A stretch of 32,433 nt of DNA from a virus. Shown here in pieces: positions 4,455 through 13,911 of the stretch. The stretch is from the IMG/VR virus record IMGVR_UViG_3300042924_001029, positions 1 through 32,433 of that record; one strand, written 5' to 3'. How positions within the stretch are numbered: the stretch's first letter is position 1; each line of letters opens with the position of its first letter. Both the position numbers and the translations under genes were made by a program. The notes under the pieces are model-generated. The model was not told where the DNA came from and ran no database searches. It was given only the letters and a program-made list of their open reading frames with translations.

Positions 4455-5051
4455 ATGCCGCGCAAGCCCCTAGAGGCCCCTCAGAAGGCCGAAAAGCCGC
4501 GGGCTAAGGGTAAGGTAGCCCCAGAGCCGCAAATCGCCCAGGAGCCCGCAAAGAAGAAGATGGGCAGGCCAACGATGTACACCCAACAGATGGCAAGCCT
4601 CATCTGCCTGCGAATAGCAGAAGGGGAGAGCCTGAGGGAGATCGTAAAGACGGAGGGGATGCCAGAGCGGACTACGATCTATGAGTGGCTGCTCAACAAG
4701 CCCGACTTTGCTGACCAATACACTCGCGCACGGGAAGAGCAGGCTGACACCCTGGCCGACGAGATCATCGCCATCGCCGACGAGCAGCCCGAGATCATCC
4801 CGGTGATCGACCGCCGCACCGGGGAGTTGATCGAGCACAAGCTGGACGGGGCCTTCCTTCAATGGCAGAAGAACCGGATCGACGCCAGGAAGTGGACGGC
4901 CATGAAGCTCAAGCCCAAGAAGTACGGGGAGCGGGTGGCCCTGGCCGGGGATGCGGACAACCCGATCAAGGTCGAGGCCGAGGTGCAGGCTGAGAACCTG
5001 CTTTCGGCGATGCTCAAGAACGTCGAGCTCAAGAAGCAAGTCGATGACTGA
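4455..5051 (+). CDS. terS: Terminase small subunit
   Basis: The small terminase recognises phage DNA and starts packaging together with the large subunit encoded next. The 198-residue product has a Lys/Pro/Ala-rich flexible N-terminus (1-35), then GRPTMYTQQM and a helix-turn-helix at about 57-80 (GESLREIVKTEGMPERTTIY). This is the DNA-binding pattern of this terminase family. A long helical region follows (YTRAREEQADTLADEIIAIA), a segment ending in KKYGERV, and a C-terminal helix likely for oligomerisation or TerL contact. ATG 4455 is preferred over an in-frame ATG at 4404, which would overlap the whole end of the Cys-rich peptide gene. It overlaps terL by 8 bases. Confidence 0.88.
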   Translation: MPRKPLEAPQKAEKPRAKGKVAPEPQIAQEPAKKKMGRPTMYTQQMASLICLRIAEGESLREIVKTEGMPERTTIYEWLLNKPDFADQYTRAREEQADTLADEIIAIADEQPEIIPVIDRRTGELIEHKLDGAFLQWQKNRIDARKWTAMKLKPKKYGERVALAGDADNPIKVEAEVQAENLLSAMLKNVELKKQVDD

Positions 5052-6462
5052 CGTAGCCGAGATCCTCGCCGACCCCCAGGTGCAGGCGAGTCTCAAGGCG
5101 GTAAAGCCGGAGGTAAGGCTTGCCTGGGCATGGCGCATGAACTGGTTCCAGGCCCAGCACAAGCATCAGGTGCTGCCGCACGGGGACTGGTGGTCGATCT
5201 GGCTGATGCTCGCTGGCCGCGGTGCCGGCAAGACCCGGACTGCCGCAGAGCAGATCGGCTGGTGGGCTTGGGAGAACCCCGGCACCCGCTGGCTGGTGGC
5301 CGCCCCGACATCGAGCGACGTCCGCTCCACCTGCTTTGAGGGCGACTCCGGCCTCATGACAGTGATCCCGTCGGCCCTGATCGCCGACTACAACAAGGCC
5401 CTCCACGAGCTCAAGCTGATCAATGGGAGCTTGATCAAGGGCATCCCGGCGTCGGAGCCCGAGCGTTTCCGGGGCCCGCAGTTTCATGGCGCTTGGTGCG
5501 ACGAGCTTGCGGCCTGGGACTATCTTCAGGACGCATGGGACCAGATCATGTTCGGCGTCCGCCTAGGCACCCGCACCCGTATCATTTGCACCACAACCCC
5601 GAAACCCAAGGATTTGATCGTCGAGCTTGTGGGCCGGGAGGGCGACGACGTGGTGCTGACGACCGCCTCGACCTACGCCAATCTTGCGAACCTGTCGGAC
5701 AACTTCAGGAAGCAGATCCTTCAATATGAGGGCACGACCCTGGGCCGCCAGGAGATCTACGCCGAGATCATCGACCCCGAGGAGGGCGGCATCGTCAGCC
5801 GGGACATGTTCAAGCTCTGGCCTGCCGGGCGGGCCTTCCCGAAGTTCGAGTACATCCTCCAGTCCTACGACGTGGCCACCAGCGAGAAGGTGCAGAACGA
5901 CCCGACCGCCTGCATCACGTTCGGCGTGTTCAAGCCCCTGGACGGCCCGATGAGCGCGATGGTGATCGACTGCTGGCAAGAGCGAATGCAGTACCCGGAT
6001 CTGCGCCCCAAGGTCATCGAGGAGTACGAGACCGTCTTCGGCGAGGGCAAGGACAAGAAGCGGGTCGATCTGCTGCTGATCGAGGACAAGAGCGCCGGCA
6101 TCAGCCTGATTCAGGACTTGCAGCGGGCGCACCTGCCCATTCGCGCCTACAACCCAGGCAAGGCTGACAAGGTGCAGCGCCTGAACATCGTCTCCAACAT
6201 CATCGCCCGTGGCCGGGTCTGGATCCCCGAGTCGGACGCCAGGAAGGGCTACGTCAAGGACTGGGCCGAGGGGTTCGTGAGCCAGATCTGCTCGTTCCCC
6301 GAGACTACGCACGACGACTACGTCGATGCCTGCACCCAGGCCCTGCGGTATCTGCGTGACGCCGGCTGGCTTGAGATCGACCCGCCTCCCCGCGATGACT
6401 GGGACGACGAGGATTACGCCGACACCGGCAGGCAGCGTAGGGTTAACCCGTATGCAGTCTGA
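5044..6462 (+). CDS. terL: Terminase large subunit (packaging ATPase/nuclease)
   Basis: The motor that pumps DNA into the prohead and cuts the concatemer. The 472-residue protein has Walker A GRGAGKT at 58-64, Walker B with acidic pair at about 153-154 (WCDELAAW), and a CTTTPKP coupling motif after it. The C-terminal RNase H-like nuclease has its first acidic residue in LQSYDVAT, the second in LLLIEDKSAG, and the third around THDDYVDACTQAL. Length and domain order are normal for the family, so it looks intact. The start ATG lies inside the end of terS (translational coupling); its own stop overlaps the next small gene. Confidence 0.95.
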   Translation: MTDVAEILADPQVQASLKAVKPEVRLAWAWRMNWFQAQHKHQVLPHGDWWSIWLMLAGRGAGKTRTAAEQIGWWAWENPGTRWLVAAPTSSDVRSTCFEGDSGLMTVIPSALIADYNKALHELKLINGSLIKGIPASEPERFRGPQFHGAWCDELAAWDYLQDAWDQIMFGVRLGTRTRIICTTTPKPKDLIVELVGREGDDVVLTTASTYANLANLSDNFRKQILQYEGTTLGRQEIYAEIIDPEEGGIVSRDMFKLWPAGRAFPKFEYILQSYDVATSEKVQNDPTACITFGVFKPLDGPMSAMVIDCWQERMQYPDLRPKVIEEYETVFGEGKDKKRVDLLLIEDKSAGISLIQDLQRAHLPIRAYNPGKADKVQRLNIVSNIIARGRVWIPESDARKGYVKDWAEGFVSQICSFPETTHDDYVDACTQALRYLRDAGWLEIDPPPRDDWDDEDYADTGRQRRVNPYAV

Positions 6463-6664
6463 AGCGTCATGGATGTCCATCACTGGCGTGACCGACTCGG
6501 GCGGTCTGGTGACCCACGTCCTGCCGATTGACGACACGCACGAGCACGAGCTCTCGTCCGATTGCTGGTGCGAGCCGTACCTCGACCACGAGCATTGGGT
6601 GGCCACGCACCAAAGCGCAGATGGCCGGGAGGCGTTCGAGAGCGGCGCGAGGAAGCCTTCATGA
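6452..6664 (+). CDS. Small His/Cys-containing phage protein (70 aa)
   Basis: A short protein with the cluster VLPIDDTHEHELSSDCWCEP and then DHEHW near residues 23-50. This gives several His and two Cys that could bind a metal. The block PI.D...HE.S..CWC.P followed by SADGREAFE is one I recall from small uncharacterised phage proteins near terminase genes. Function unknown. It overlaps terL by 11 bases and the next gene by an ATGA. Confidence 0.7.
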   Translation: MQSEASWMSITGVTDSGGLVTHVLPIDDTHEHELSSDCWCEPYLDHEHWVATHQSADGREAFESGARKPS

Positions 6665-6864
6665 CCTACGGCTGCCACAACCGCCCGGCGTTCAAGCGCA
6701 GCCACTTCGCCCAGGACGGCTGGTGGGTTGACGGGGTGCAGCGCATTGCGAAGCTGATCACCGTGCCGTTCAAGATGGCCGAGGAGTGCCAGTACACGCT
6801 GACCGACCTGGGCAAGGCTGACGAGCGATGCCAGGGCTGCAAGCACAGGAGGGATGTCCAATGA
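6661..6864 (+). CDS. Small Cys-containing protein, unknown (67 aa)
   Basis: Four Cys (MTYGC near the start, EECQY in the middle, and ERCQGCKHRR at the end) suggest a small metal-binding domain. The segment between them is DGWWVDGVQRIAKLITVPFK. ATG 6661 sits in an ATGA overlap with the previous gene. Upstream in-frame extension would lie within the previous coding sequence and is unlikely. No family is recognised. Confidence 0.65.
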   Translation: MTYGCHNRPAFKRSHFAQDGWWVDGVQRIAKLITVPFKMAEECQYTLTDLGKADERCQGCKHRRDVQ

Positions 6865-7073
6865 TCAACGTGTCCGCAACTGAGGGCGTGAAGTTCGCCA
6901 AAGTGAGCCAGTGCGAGAACCGGCTTGAGTTGCTGGTTGATCCGGGCATGAGGTCAGACACCATTGAGAAGTGGGCACACGCTGCGGTTGATCACTGGCT
7001 TGCCTCAAGGGTGGACTTGACAAGCCCCGGCGTTTATGATGTCGGCACTGTGAAGGGGTCTGGGCATGGCTAA
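6861..7073 (+). CDS. Small protein, unknown (70 aa)
   Basis: An alpha/beta protein with no clear motif: a strand (MINVSATEGVKFAKV), strand LELLVDPG, then a helix (SDTIEKWAHAAVDHWLAS) and a Gly-rich end. GGAGGG lies shortly before the ATG. The start overlaps the stop of the preceding gene by an ATGA, and its last 8 bases overlap the start of the 1327-residue gene. Function unknown. Confidence 0.65.
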   Translation: MINVSATEGVKFAKVSQCENRLELLVDPGMRSDTIEKWAHAAVDHWLASRVDLTSPGVYDVGTVKGSGHG

Positions 7074-10000
7074 AACCGGCGCGATTGCAAAACTTGAGGC
7101 GATAGCCAAGAATCGCTCGTCCGCGAAATCTCTCAAAGAGTGGGCGGATGCCGGTGGTGATGTTCCCCTGAGCTACAAGGGCCGCGAGCATGTTTGGGCC
7201 AAGAAGGTCAAGAAGTTCGCAGAGGGCGGCGGAGTCAGCAGGGCCGCTCAAATAGACGGCAACGACTTTGTGCTGGCCGCTCAAAAGCACGGCCTCGGTC
7301 AGGACATCGGCACACTCAACAAGATGGTCGCGCTCGTGAACAAGGGTGCCACTGTCGAGCAGGCCGCCCGCGCAGTCGCCCAGGGCGGCAAGGAGCGCAA
7401 CCTCCAGGCCGGCGGTATCGCCAAGCTGGCCAAGGCCCTCAAAGGGACGCAGAAGGCCGATGACGCCGCCAAGACTTCCCTGGGTGAGGTTGGCAGCATG
7501 GTGTCCAAGATGGGCGAAGAGGAGCGTTCGCCTATCATCCCCATGCCGAACCGCTGGTTCTTGCAGCCTGACAAGTTCCCGCACCAGCAGAAGATGGTCG
7601 AGCGCGTGCTTGAGCGCACTGGTCTTCGGCGCGAGGACTTTCCATCGGGTGCGTTCGTTGACCCGCGCACTGGCGAGGTGCTTGACTCCCGCATCATGAA
7701 CGAGCTTGGCGTGGTCATTGACCCAAAGACCAACCGGCCAATGATGTCGGCAAAGGGCGAGTCGGGCATCGAGCGCATTGATCCGAAGACCGGATCGTTT
7801 ACCAGAAGCAACTTGGTTCGCAAGGGTTTGTTCAAGCCGGAGGGCGGCGACCCGCTGCTCAACGACCTAAACTTCCTGGCAACCATCGAGAAGGGCGATG
7901 TTGGTCACAAGTACGGCTTGGCCACAGAGTACGCAAGTCCCGCGGAGCTTTGGAACACCGGCACGGGTGCGAACCCCACGCTTCGGCCAAGGAGTCGTGG
8001 CGACCTGTTCGGCGTCGGCGACGTTGTCGGTCGAGTTCGTGTTGGCCGCAGTGAGCCGCACGACGTGTACGAGAAGCTGTTTGTCGCGCCCAAGGGCTCT
8101 GACGTCCAGGGCGTCAAGTTGAGCAAGGCCAAGGGCGGCGAAGTCCACATGAAGAAGGGCGGCGAACCGCTTGATCCGCGCTTTCGCACTGCTGGCGGTG
8201 ACCCGCTCAATGAGTTCGTTCCCCCTCGCTACCGCAGTGCTGGCCGCAGACCGGAGTCGCAGAACGACCGCGAGGCAGCAGCCAACATCCCGGTGGCAGT
8301 CGCCCGTGGTCTGGTGTCCGGCACCTTGGGCCTGCCTGGGGATATCGAGTCCATCGCCCGCCTGCCGTATGAACTGATCACCGGCAAGGATTCCCCAACG
8401 ATCCTGCCGACATCCTCGGACATTGAGAAGCGCCTGCCATTCCGAGGGGCAAGCCAGACTCCCGCGGGGCAGTTGTTCACTGGGGCAGGCCAGTTGGCTG
8501 GCGGGGCATACACCGGGCCGCTGTCTGGTGCCAGGGCTATGATGGCTGTGCCAAGGGCCGCGGTGAGGGCTGGCCGAGACTTCGTGCAGTCTGCTGGTCA
8601 GACCGTTTCCCCGCTGACCGTGTACCACGGCTCCCCGCACAAGTTCGACCGATTTGATGCCAGCAAGATCGGCACTGGCGAAGGGGCGCAGGCTTACGGG
8701 CATGGGCTGTATTTGGCTGAAGCGCCTGGAGTTGCGGAGGATTACCGAAGAGCCCTTGCAGGCAATAAGCTGACATTTGCTGACGATGCAGTAAGAGAGA
8801 GCGCGACAAAGTTAATGCCTTTTGGGTTTGAAGACCCCGTCGCCGTGATGAAGGGTGCATTGGGTTTGAACAACGATGTCGCCTCTGCCATCAAGACATT
8901 GAGGGGCGGTTACGATAAAGATCCAAATTTGAAGGCTCATGCAAATCATCTTGCGGATTTGCTGGAAAGCGGTGCTGTACGCCCAGAGCGTGCCGGTCAT
9001 GTCTACACCGTAGACCTCCCCGACGAAAAGATCGCTCGGATGCTGGACTGGGACAAGCCCCTGAGCCAGCAGCCCGAAGTGATCAAAGCCCTCAAGGGAA
9101 CAGACTACGAGGTCGGCATGAGCCAGAGGGAGGCCGAGAAGGTCGCCGATATGCGCTTGCGCCAGGAGGCCGATGAGTGGGCAGAGATGACCGGAGGTGA
9201 CCCGGTTGACTACTCCAATAATGTTGACTGGGAGAAATATGTTGATCAGGTTCGCAAGGAGTCCGGCAGCATTGACAGCAGCATCACCGGCAAAGACCTG
9301 CACCGCATGATCATGCGCGATGAGGGCTACCGCCCTGAACTGTTTGATCCAGAGAACTATCAGATCGGCACCAGCGAGGCTCTGAGGGGCTACGGCATCC
9401 CAGGCATCAGATACCTTGACGCGAGCAGCAGGGATGCAGGTAAGGGAACCAGCAACTTCGTGGTGTTCCCAGGCGAAGAGGATGCGCTGACCATCCTTGA
9501 GCGCAAGAAGGAAGGCGGAGAAGTGAAGATGGCTGATGGCGGAGCAGCCTTTGGCCGCTACACCACCGGCAAGAAGTACCAGGGCGCTGTCAAGCGAGCC
9601 AAGGAAGCGGATGTCAACACCCTGGCAGATCCACGCACCTACGCTGCTGTGATGGGCCTGCTGGGCAGCGCCCCTGACCAGCTTGGCTTTAGCGTGATGC
9701 ACCCGGACTACAAGGGCATTCAGAAGGCCGGCGGCGAGGTCAATCTATCAGGTGGTGGTTTGTCAAAAATTGCCACAGAGGCCATGTCCAAATTAAAGGG
9801 CGTGAGAAAAGAATTCGTTGACAAGGTCGCTGAACAAGCTCGGTATCAAAAAGAAACGGCACATATACCAACGAAGGATTTGCCGAGTTTTGAAGAATGG
9901 AAAGCCAAGCAGATCAACGTCACTCCTGAGAACATTGAGCAGTTGAGGAAAGAGACCGGCAATCGGGCCGGCGGTGAAGTCAAGATGCAGGCAGGAGGGG

Positions 10001-11049
10001 CGATCAAGACCCTCAAGAACCTGCTCGGCGGTGGGTCAAAGGCCGAAGATGCAGCCACCGCAGCGCAAAGGGCTGCTGCTGGTCGCATGGCCGCTGACGT
10101 TGCAAAGGCAACCGAGCCGATGAAGATGTCCGAGGCCCTCGGCAAACTCAACGTCGAAGGCAAGGGCAAGGTCAAGGTGACCCAGTCTGACCGCACCCGA
10201 GTCGGCGGCGGCAACATCGGCGGGGCCATGTTCCCTGGCCTGTCTCAGGTCGATCCCTTCTATCAAGATCTCGTCTGGGGCGTGGGCAAAAAATCAACCG
10301 GCAGCGGCCTGATCAATCAGTCTGACGACCTGACGTACTGGTCAACCCTTCTCGGTTCCGAGGATCAGCTTAAGAGCAACCCGATTGTGTTCAACAAGCT
10401 GCGTTCCGGATTCGTTGACGCCATGAAGCAGGGCAAACTGTCAAAAGAGCTTGAAGACAAGATCAACAAGAATCTCTCCGTGACCTTTGGCGAGGGTGCT
10501 GACATCCGCGACCCGAAGATTTGGCAGAAGGCAGACACCTTTGACAGGCGCACCGCCTTGGCAGATGTGATGCTTGGCCAGGGCCTGCCTCCCAGCAAGG
10601 GTGGCGTGCCGCTTGGCGGCGAGAAGAGCGGCAAGGGCGTGATCTTCAAGCCTACGGACGTTCTCAAGCGCGAGACTGAGCCGATGCTGCTGCATCCAGA
10701 GCACGGCGGGGATGTGCCGACGTTCGCAGTGGGCCCGAGGCTTTTCCAGTTCAGCGGCGGCATGCAGGTTCGCCCCGACTTGCACCCTGGCTTCCCCGTT
10801 TTGCTTGAGGGCCAGGACATGGGCATGGTGTTCCGCCCGGCCCCTGGAGAGATTGCGATGCGAGACTTCACTGAGCGCATGGTGAACGAGCGTGGTCGCA
10901 AGCCCGGCTACTATGAGTGGACAATGGGCGAGAGGGGCAAAGGACTGCCATCTCAACTCATCACCGACGAATACCTCACCTACCTGCAAAAGCGGGGCTA
11001 TGCAGATGGCGGCTCGGTTAGCGGCCTATCCGTTCTTGAAAAGGTTTGA
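7066..11049 (+). CDS. Giant multidomain protein with ADP-ribosyltransferase-like domain (1327 aa)
   Basis: This is the longest gene in the window, between terminase and portal. Such proteins are usually packed in the virion and may be ejected into the host; that is inference. Domains seen: a helical N-terminus; a region of unknown fold at about 60-350; a Gly/Ala-rich, possibly membrane-active stretch near 410-510 (VARGLVSGTLGLPGDIESI); and an ADP-ribosyltransferase-like domain at about 520-810. That domain starts YHGSPHKFDRFD (Y520), has YGHGLYLAE (Y549), and ends with the strand NFVVFPGEE. The C-terminal domain at about 990-1310 is unassigned. Gly-Gly-x-Val motifs at about 55, 357, 817, 889, 969 and 1315 fall at domain edges. 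The exact catalytic Glu is uncertain. Patches near 8720-8960 and 9750-9960 are richer in A+T than the rest. Confidence 0.85.
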   Translation: MAKTGAIAKLEAIAKNRSSAKSLKEWADAGGDVPLSYKGREHVWAKKVKKFAEGGGVSRAAQIDGNDFVLAAQKHGLGQDIGTLNKMVALVNKGATVEQAARAVAQGGKERNLQAGGIAKLAKALKGTQKADDAAKTSLGEVGSMVSKMGEEERSPIIPMPNRWFLQPDKFPHQQKMVERVLERTGLRREDFPSGAFVDPRTGEVLDSRIMNELGVVIDPKTNRPMMSAKGESGIERIDPKTGSFTRSNLVRKGLFKPEGGDPLLNDLNFLATIEKGDVGHKYGLATEYASPAELWNTGTGANPTLRPRSRGDLFGVGDVVGRVRVGRSEPHDVYEKLFVAPKGSDVQGVKLSKAKGGEVHMKKGGEPLDPRFRTAGGDPLNEFVPPRYRSAGRRPESQNDREAAANIPVAVARGLVSGTLGLPGDIESIARLPYELITGKDSPTILPTSSDIEKRLPFRGASQTPAGQLFTGAGQLAGGAYTGPLSGARAMMAVPRAAVRAGRDFVQSAGQTVSPLTVYHGSPHKFDRFDASKIGTGEGAQAYGHGLYLAEAPGVAEDYRRALAGNKLTFADDAVRESATKLMPFGFEDPVAVMKGALGLNNDVASAIKTLRGGYDKDPNLKAHANHLADLLESGAVRPERAGHVYTVDLPDEKIARMLDWDKPLSQQPEVIKALKGTDYEVGMSQREAEKVADMRLRQEADEWAEMTGGDPVDYSNNVDWEKYVDQVRKESGSIDSSITGKDLHRMIMRDEGYRPELFDPENYQIGTSEALRGYGIPGIRYLDASSRDAGKGTSNFVVFPGEEDALTILERKKEGGEVKMADGGAAFGRYTTGKKYQGAVKRAKEADVNTLADPRTYAAVMGLLGSAPDQLGFSVMHPDYKGIQKAGGEVNLSGGGLSKIATEAMSKLKGVRKEFVDKVAEQARYQKETAHIPTKDLPSFEEWKAKQINVTPENIEQLRKETGNRAGGEVKMQAGGAIKTLKNLLGGGSKAEDAATAAQRAAAGRMAADVAKATEPMKMSEALGKLNVEGKGKVKVTQSDRTRVGGGNIGGAMFPGLSQVDPFYQDLVWGVGKKSTGSGLINQSDDLTYWSTLLGSEDQLKSNPIVFNKLRSGFVDAMKQGKLSKELEDKINKNLSVTFGEGADIRDPKIWQKADTFDRRTALADVMLGQGLPPSKGGVPLGGEKSGKGVIFKPTDVLKRETEPMLLHPEHGGDVPTFAVGPRLFQFSGGMQVRPDLHPGFPVLLEGQDMGMVFRPAPGEIAMRDFTERMVNERGRKPGYYEWTMGERGKGLPSQLITDEYLTYLQKRGYADGGSVSGLSVLEKV

Positions 11050-11052
11050 CCT

Positions 11053-13590
11053 ATGGCTACAGAATTCCCCATCGATCCCGAGTTTGGCCGCTTCATTGGA
11101 GGCGAGCCTCAGGATCAAGACGATGAGCAAGGCGTTGTCGTTGACATGCCGATGGAAGACGCAGAGATTGAAGAGCTTCCAGACGGCTCGGCCATCGTCC
11201 GCATGGACAGCAAGGGGCCGATGGAAGACCAAGACTTCTACGCCAACCTCGCTGACAACGACATCATCAGCCCGATTGACCTCGACAAGATGGCCTTGCG
11301 CTACATCGAACTGGTCGAGAAGGACAAAGAGGCCCGCAAGCAGCGCGACAAGCAGTACGAAGAGGGCATCAAGCGCACCGGCATGGGCAATGACGCGCCT
11401 GGGGGAGCCAATTTCCAGGGCGCATCAAAGGTTGTCCACCCCGTAATGGCCGAGGCCTGCATCGATTTCGCTGCCAGAGCCATCAAAGAGATGTTCCCGC
11501 CGGACGGCCCGACCAAAACCAAGATTTTGGGCGACGTGACCGAGGACAAGAGCGCATCTGCCGAGCGCAAACGCGACTACATGAACTGGCAGTTGACCGA
11601 GCAGATCGAGGAATTCCGCGACGAGCAGGAGCAATTGCTCACCCAACTGCCTTTGGGCGGCTCGCAGTACCTCAAGCTCTGGTACGACGAGAAGAAAAAG
11701 CGCCCCTGTGCGCAGTTTTTGCCTATCGACAACGTGCTTTTGCCATTTGCGTCGGCCAACTTCTATACCGCCCAACGGTTTACTGAGGTCGATGACATCT
11801 CCGAGTGGGAATTCAAGCGCCGGATCGAGTCGGGGCTGTACAAAGACACCGCCTTGACCCGTGCCACGATGGATCCGGAGCCAACCGCGTCCCAAAAGGC
11901 CACCAACAAGATTGAAGGCAAGTCCCCGAACGAGAACGAGGACGGCCTGCGCCGGGTTTATCACGTCTACACATGGCTGGAACTCGACGACGACCCGATT
12001 ACGAAGGGCGAGAGCGCCCCGTACATCCTGATGATCGACGATTTGTCGTCAGAAGTGCTCGGCCTGTACCGCAATTGGGAAGAAGGCGACGACACGATGA
12101 CCAAATTGGACTGGGTCATTGAGTTCAAGTTCATTCCCTGGCGTGGAGCCTACGCCGTTGGCCTGCCGCAGCTTATTGGAGGCCTCTCTGCGGCCCTTAC
12201 GGGCTCTCTGAGGGCCTTGCTGGACTCTGCCCACATCAACAACGCTGCAACGCTCCTGAAGCTCAAGGGCGGCAAGATTTCCGGGCAGTCCCAAGAGGTC
12301 GAAGTCACCCAGGTGGTGGAGATTGAGGGCGCTCCTGGCGTCGATGACGTGCGCAAGCTGGCCATGCCCATGCCGTTCAACCCGCCCTCGCCGGTTTTGT
12401 TTCAGCTTTTGGGCTGGCTGACCAACGCAGCCAAGGGTGTGGTGACCACAGCCGAGGAAAAGATCGCCGATGTCGGCCAAAACACGCCGGTCGGCACCAC
12501 CCAGGCGCTGATCGAGCAGGGCGCAGCGGTTTTCTCGGCCATTCACGCCAGATTGCACGAGTCCCAGGGCCGTGTGCTGCGAGTTTTGAGCCGGATCAAC
12601 CGCTGGTATCTCGACGACATGCAGCGCGGCGAGATCATCGAGGATTTGGACATCAAGCGCGAGGATTTCATGCGGATCACCGACGTGATCCCGGTGTCCG
12701 ACCCGCACATCTTCAGCGAAACCCAGCGGATGGCCCAGACCCAGGCGGTTATGGCCATCATGGACAAGAACCCCGACATTTTCAACAAGAGGGCGGTGAT
12801 ACAGCGGTTCCTCAAGCAGATTAAGGTGCCCGGCATCAACGAATTGATGATCGACGTTCCCGCTCCGGTCAAGCAGGACGCTGCCAACGAGAACGTCGCT
12901 CTGTCCATCGGGCAGGCGGCCTTTGCCTACCCCGAGCAGGATCACCTGGGCCACATCCAGACCCATTTGGACTTCGCCAAGAGCCCGATTTTCGGCTCCA
13001 ACCCGATGATCGCGCCGACGTACCTGCCCAAGGCGATTGAGCACATCAAGCAGCACATCGTGCTGTGGTATCTCAACCGCATGAACGGCTACGTCCAGAA
13101 GGCCGCGGGGGACAAGCTGCCCGAGTACGAGTTGCACAACGATCCGAAGATCATCGACCGCATGTTCGGTGCTGCATCGCAGCATGTCGAGATGGATGCA
13201 GAGCAGACCCTCCAGGGGATTTTGCCGGTCGTGCAGCAACTCATGCAGAGCTTGCAGCAGTTCAAGCAGCAGCCCCAACTGCCGCCCGAGGCCAAGGTTT
13301 TGCTCGACACCAGCATGGCCGAGACTCAGCGCCGGCAGGCCCGCGATCAGGCCGAGATGCAACTCAAGGACAAGGAGTTGGCGGCCAAGATCCAGATGGA
13401 CATGCAAGAGCTCCAGCAGCGCCAGCAGCGCGAGATGGAAGAGATGGAGTTGAAGCTGGCGATTGCCAAAGGCGACAACGAGATGAAGGAACGCATCGAA
13501 TCAGCCCGCCTCACGCGAGATGCGGCCAAGCTCAATTTCGAGCAGGTCAAGGCTGTTCAACCCCAAGGAGGCCAATATGGCTACGAGTGA
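11053..13590 (+). CDS. Portal protein
   Basis: The dodecameric portal forms the DNA entry channel at one vertex of the head and docks terminase and the adaptor. At 845 residues it is in the range of large podovirus (P22-like) portals. An acidic N-terminal arm (1-75) is followed by a long wing/clip region with FQGASKVVHPVMAEACIDFA and an AIKEMFPPDGP motif, typical of this portal type. The last about 130 residues are a Gln/Glu/Met-rich helix (ELQQRQQREMEEMELKLAIA) consistent with a C-terminal barrel or coiled coil. It starts three bases after the giant gene and overlaps the next gene, with an AAGGAGG inside its end. Confidence 0.85.
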   Translation: MATEFPIDPEFGRFIGGEPQDQDDEQGVVVDMPMEDAEIEELPDGSAIVRMDSKGPMEDQDFYANLADNDIISPIDLDKMALRYIELVEKDKEARKQRDKQYEEGIKRTGMGNDAPGGANFQGASKVVHPVMAEACIDFAARAIKEMFPPDGPTKTKILGDVTEDKSASAERKRDYMNWQLTEQIEEFRDEQEQLLTQLPLGGSQYLKLWYDEKKKRPCAQFLPIDNVLLPFASANFYTAQRFTEVDDISEWEFKRRIESGLYKDTALTRATMDPEPTASQKATNKIEGKSPNENEDGLRRVYHVYTWLELDDDPITKGESAPYILMIDDLSSEVLGLYRNWEEGDDTMTKLDWVIEFKFIPWRGAYAVGLPQLIGGLSAALTGSLRALLDSAHINNAATLLKLKGGKISGQSQEVEVTQVVEIEGAPGVDDVRKLAMPMPFNPPSPVLFQLLGWLTNAAKGVVTTAEEKIADVGQNTPVGTTQALIEQGAAVFSAIHARLHESQGRVLRVLSRINRWYLDDMQRGEIIEDLDIKREDFMRITDVIPVSDPHIFSETQRMAQTQAVMAIMDKNPDIFNKRAVIQRFLKQIKVPGINELMIDVPAPVKQDAANENVALSIGQAAFAYPEQDHLGHIQTHLDFAKSPIFGSNPMIAPTYLPKAIEHIKQHIVLWYLNRMNGYVQKAAGDKLPEYELHNDPKIIDRMFGAASQHVEMDAEQTLQGILPVVQQLMQSLQQFKQQPQLPPEAKVLLDTSMAETQRRQARDQAEMQLKDKELAAKIQMDMQELQQRQQREMEEMELKLAIAKGDNEMKERIESARLTRDAAKLNFEQVKAVQPQGGQYGYE

Positions 13591-13729
13591 CCAAGAGCAA
13601 AAAGGTATCAACGTGCCCCAGCACAAGCGTATCGCAATGGGCGAGAAACTTGACGGCTCAAGCATGCAACCCAAGGGCCAAACCGGCTCCAAACCACAAG
13701 GAGGTCTGCAACAAGCGAAGAAAAAATGA
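13577..13729 (+). CDS. Small conserved head-module protein (50 aa)
   Basis: A short polar, basic peptide with INVPQHKRIAMGEKLDG and a Gln/Lys-rich tail (GLQQAKKK). I recognise the PQHKRIAMGE block from small genes next to portal genes in other phages, with no function known. AAGGAGG (13564-13570) stands six bases before ATG 13577. It overlaps the portal stop by 14 bases and the next gene by an ATGA. It probably has little fixed structure. Confidence 0.65.
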   Translation: MATSDQEQKGINVPQHKRIAMGEKLDGSSMQPKGQTGSKPQGGLQQAKKK

Positions 13730-13911
13730 AAACCATCGGCGACCTGATTGGTGGCATCAAGTCTAGGCAGGCTGAAATAGCCGCGTCCCTCGCTGCTGGT
13801 AATGCGGCGAACTGGGAGGCTTACCACCGCATGGTCGGACATTTCGCGGGCTTACAGGAGGCCCTTGACATCCTGAACAACCTGATGAAGGAAGACGATG
13901 AACATGAGTGA
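13726..13911 (+). CDS. Small helical head-module protein (61 aa)
   Basis: Two helices can be seen (IGGIKSRQAEIAASLAAGNA and WEAYHRMVGHFAGLQEALDI), ending in an acidic tail KEDDEHE. Small proteins with this layout sit between portal and capsid genes in related phages, as I recall, but their role is not known. It starts in an ATGA overlap, and its last 14 bases overlap the start of the co-chaperonin gene. Confidence 0.65.
   Translation: MKTIGDLIGGIKSRQAEIAASLAAGNAANWEAYHRMVGHFAGLQEALDILNNLMKEDDEHE

Noticed and set aside
5563-6861. 432-codon open frame on the - strand
   Set aside because: Antisense to the nuclease half of terL, whose motifs are clear. The composition fits a shadow frame.
12049-13407. 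452-codon open frame on the - strand
   Set aside because: Antisense to the portal gene; Leu/Val/His-rich shadow composition and no domain.
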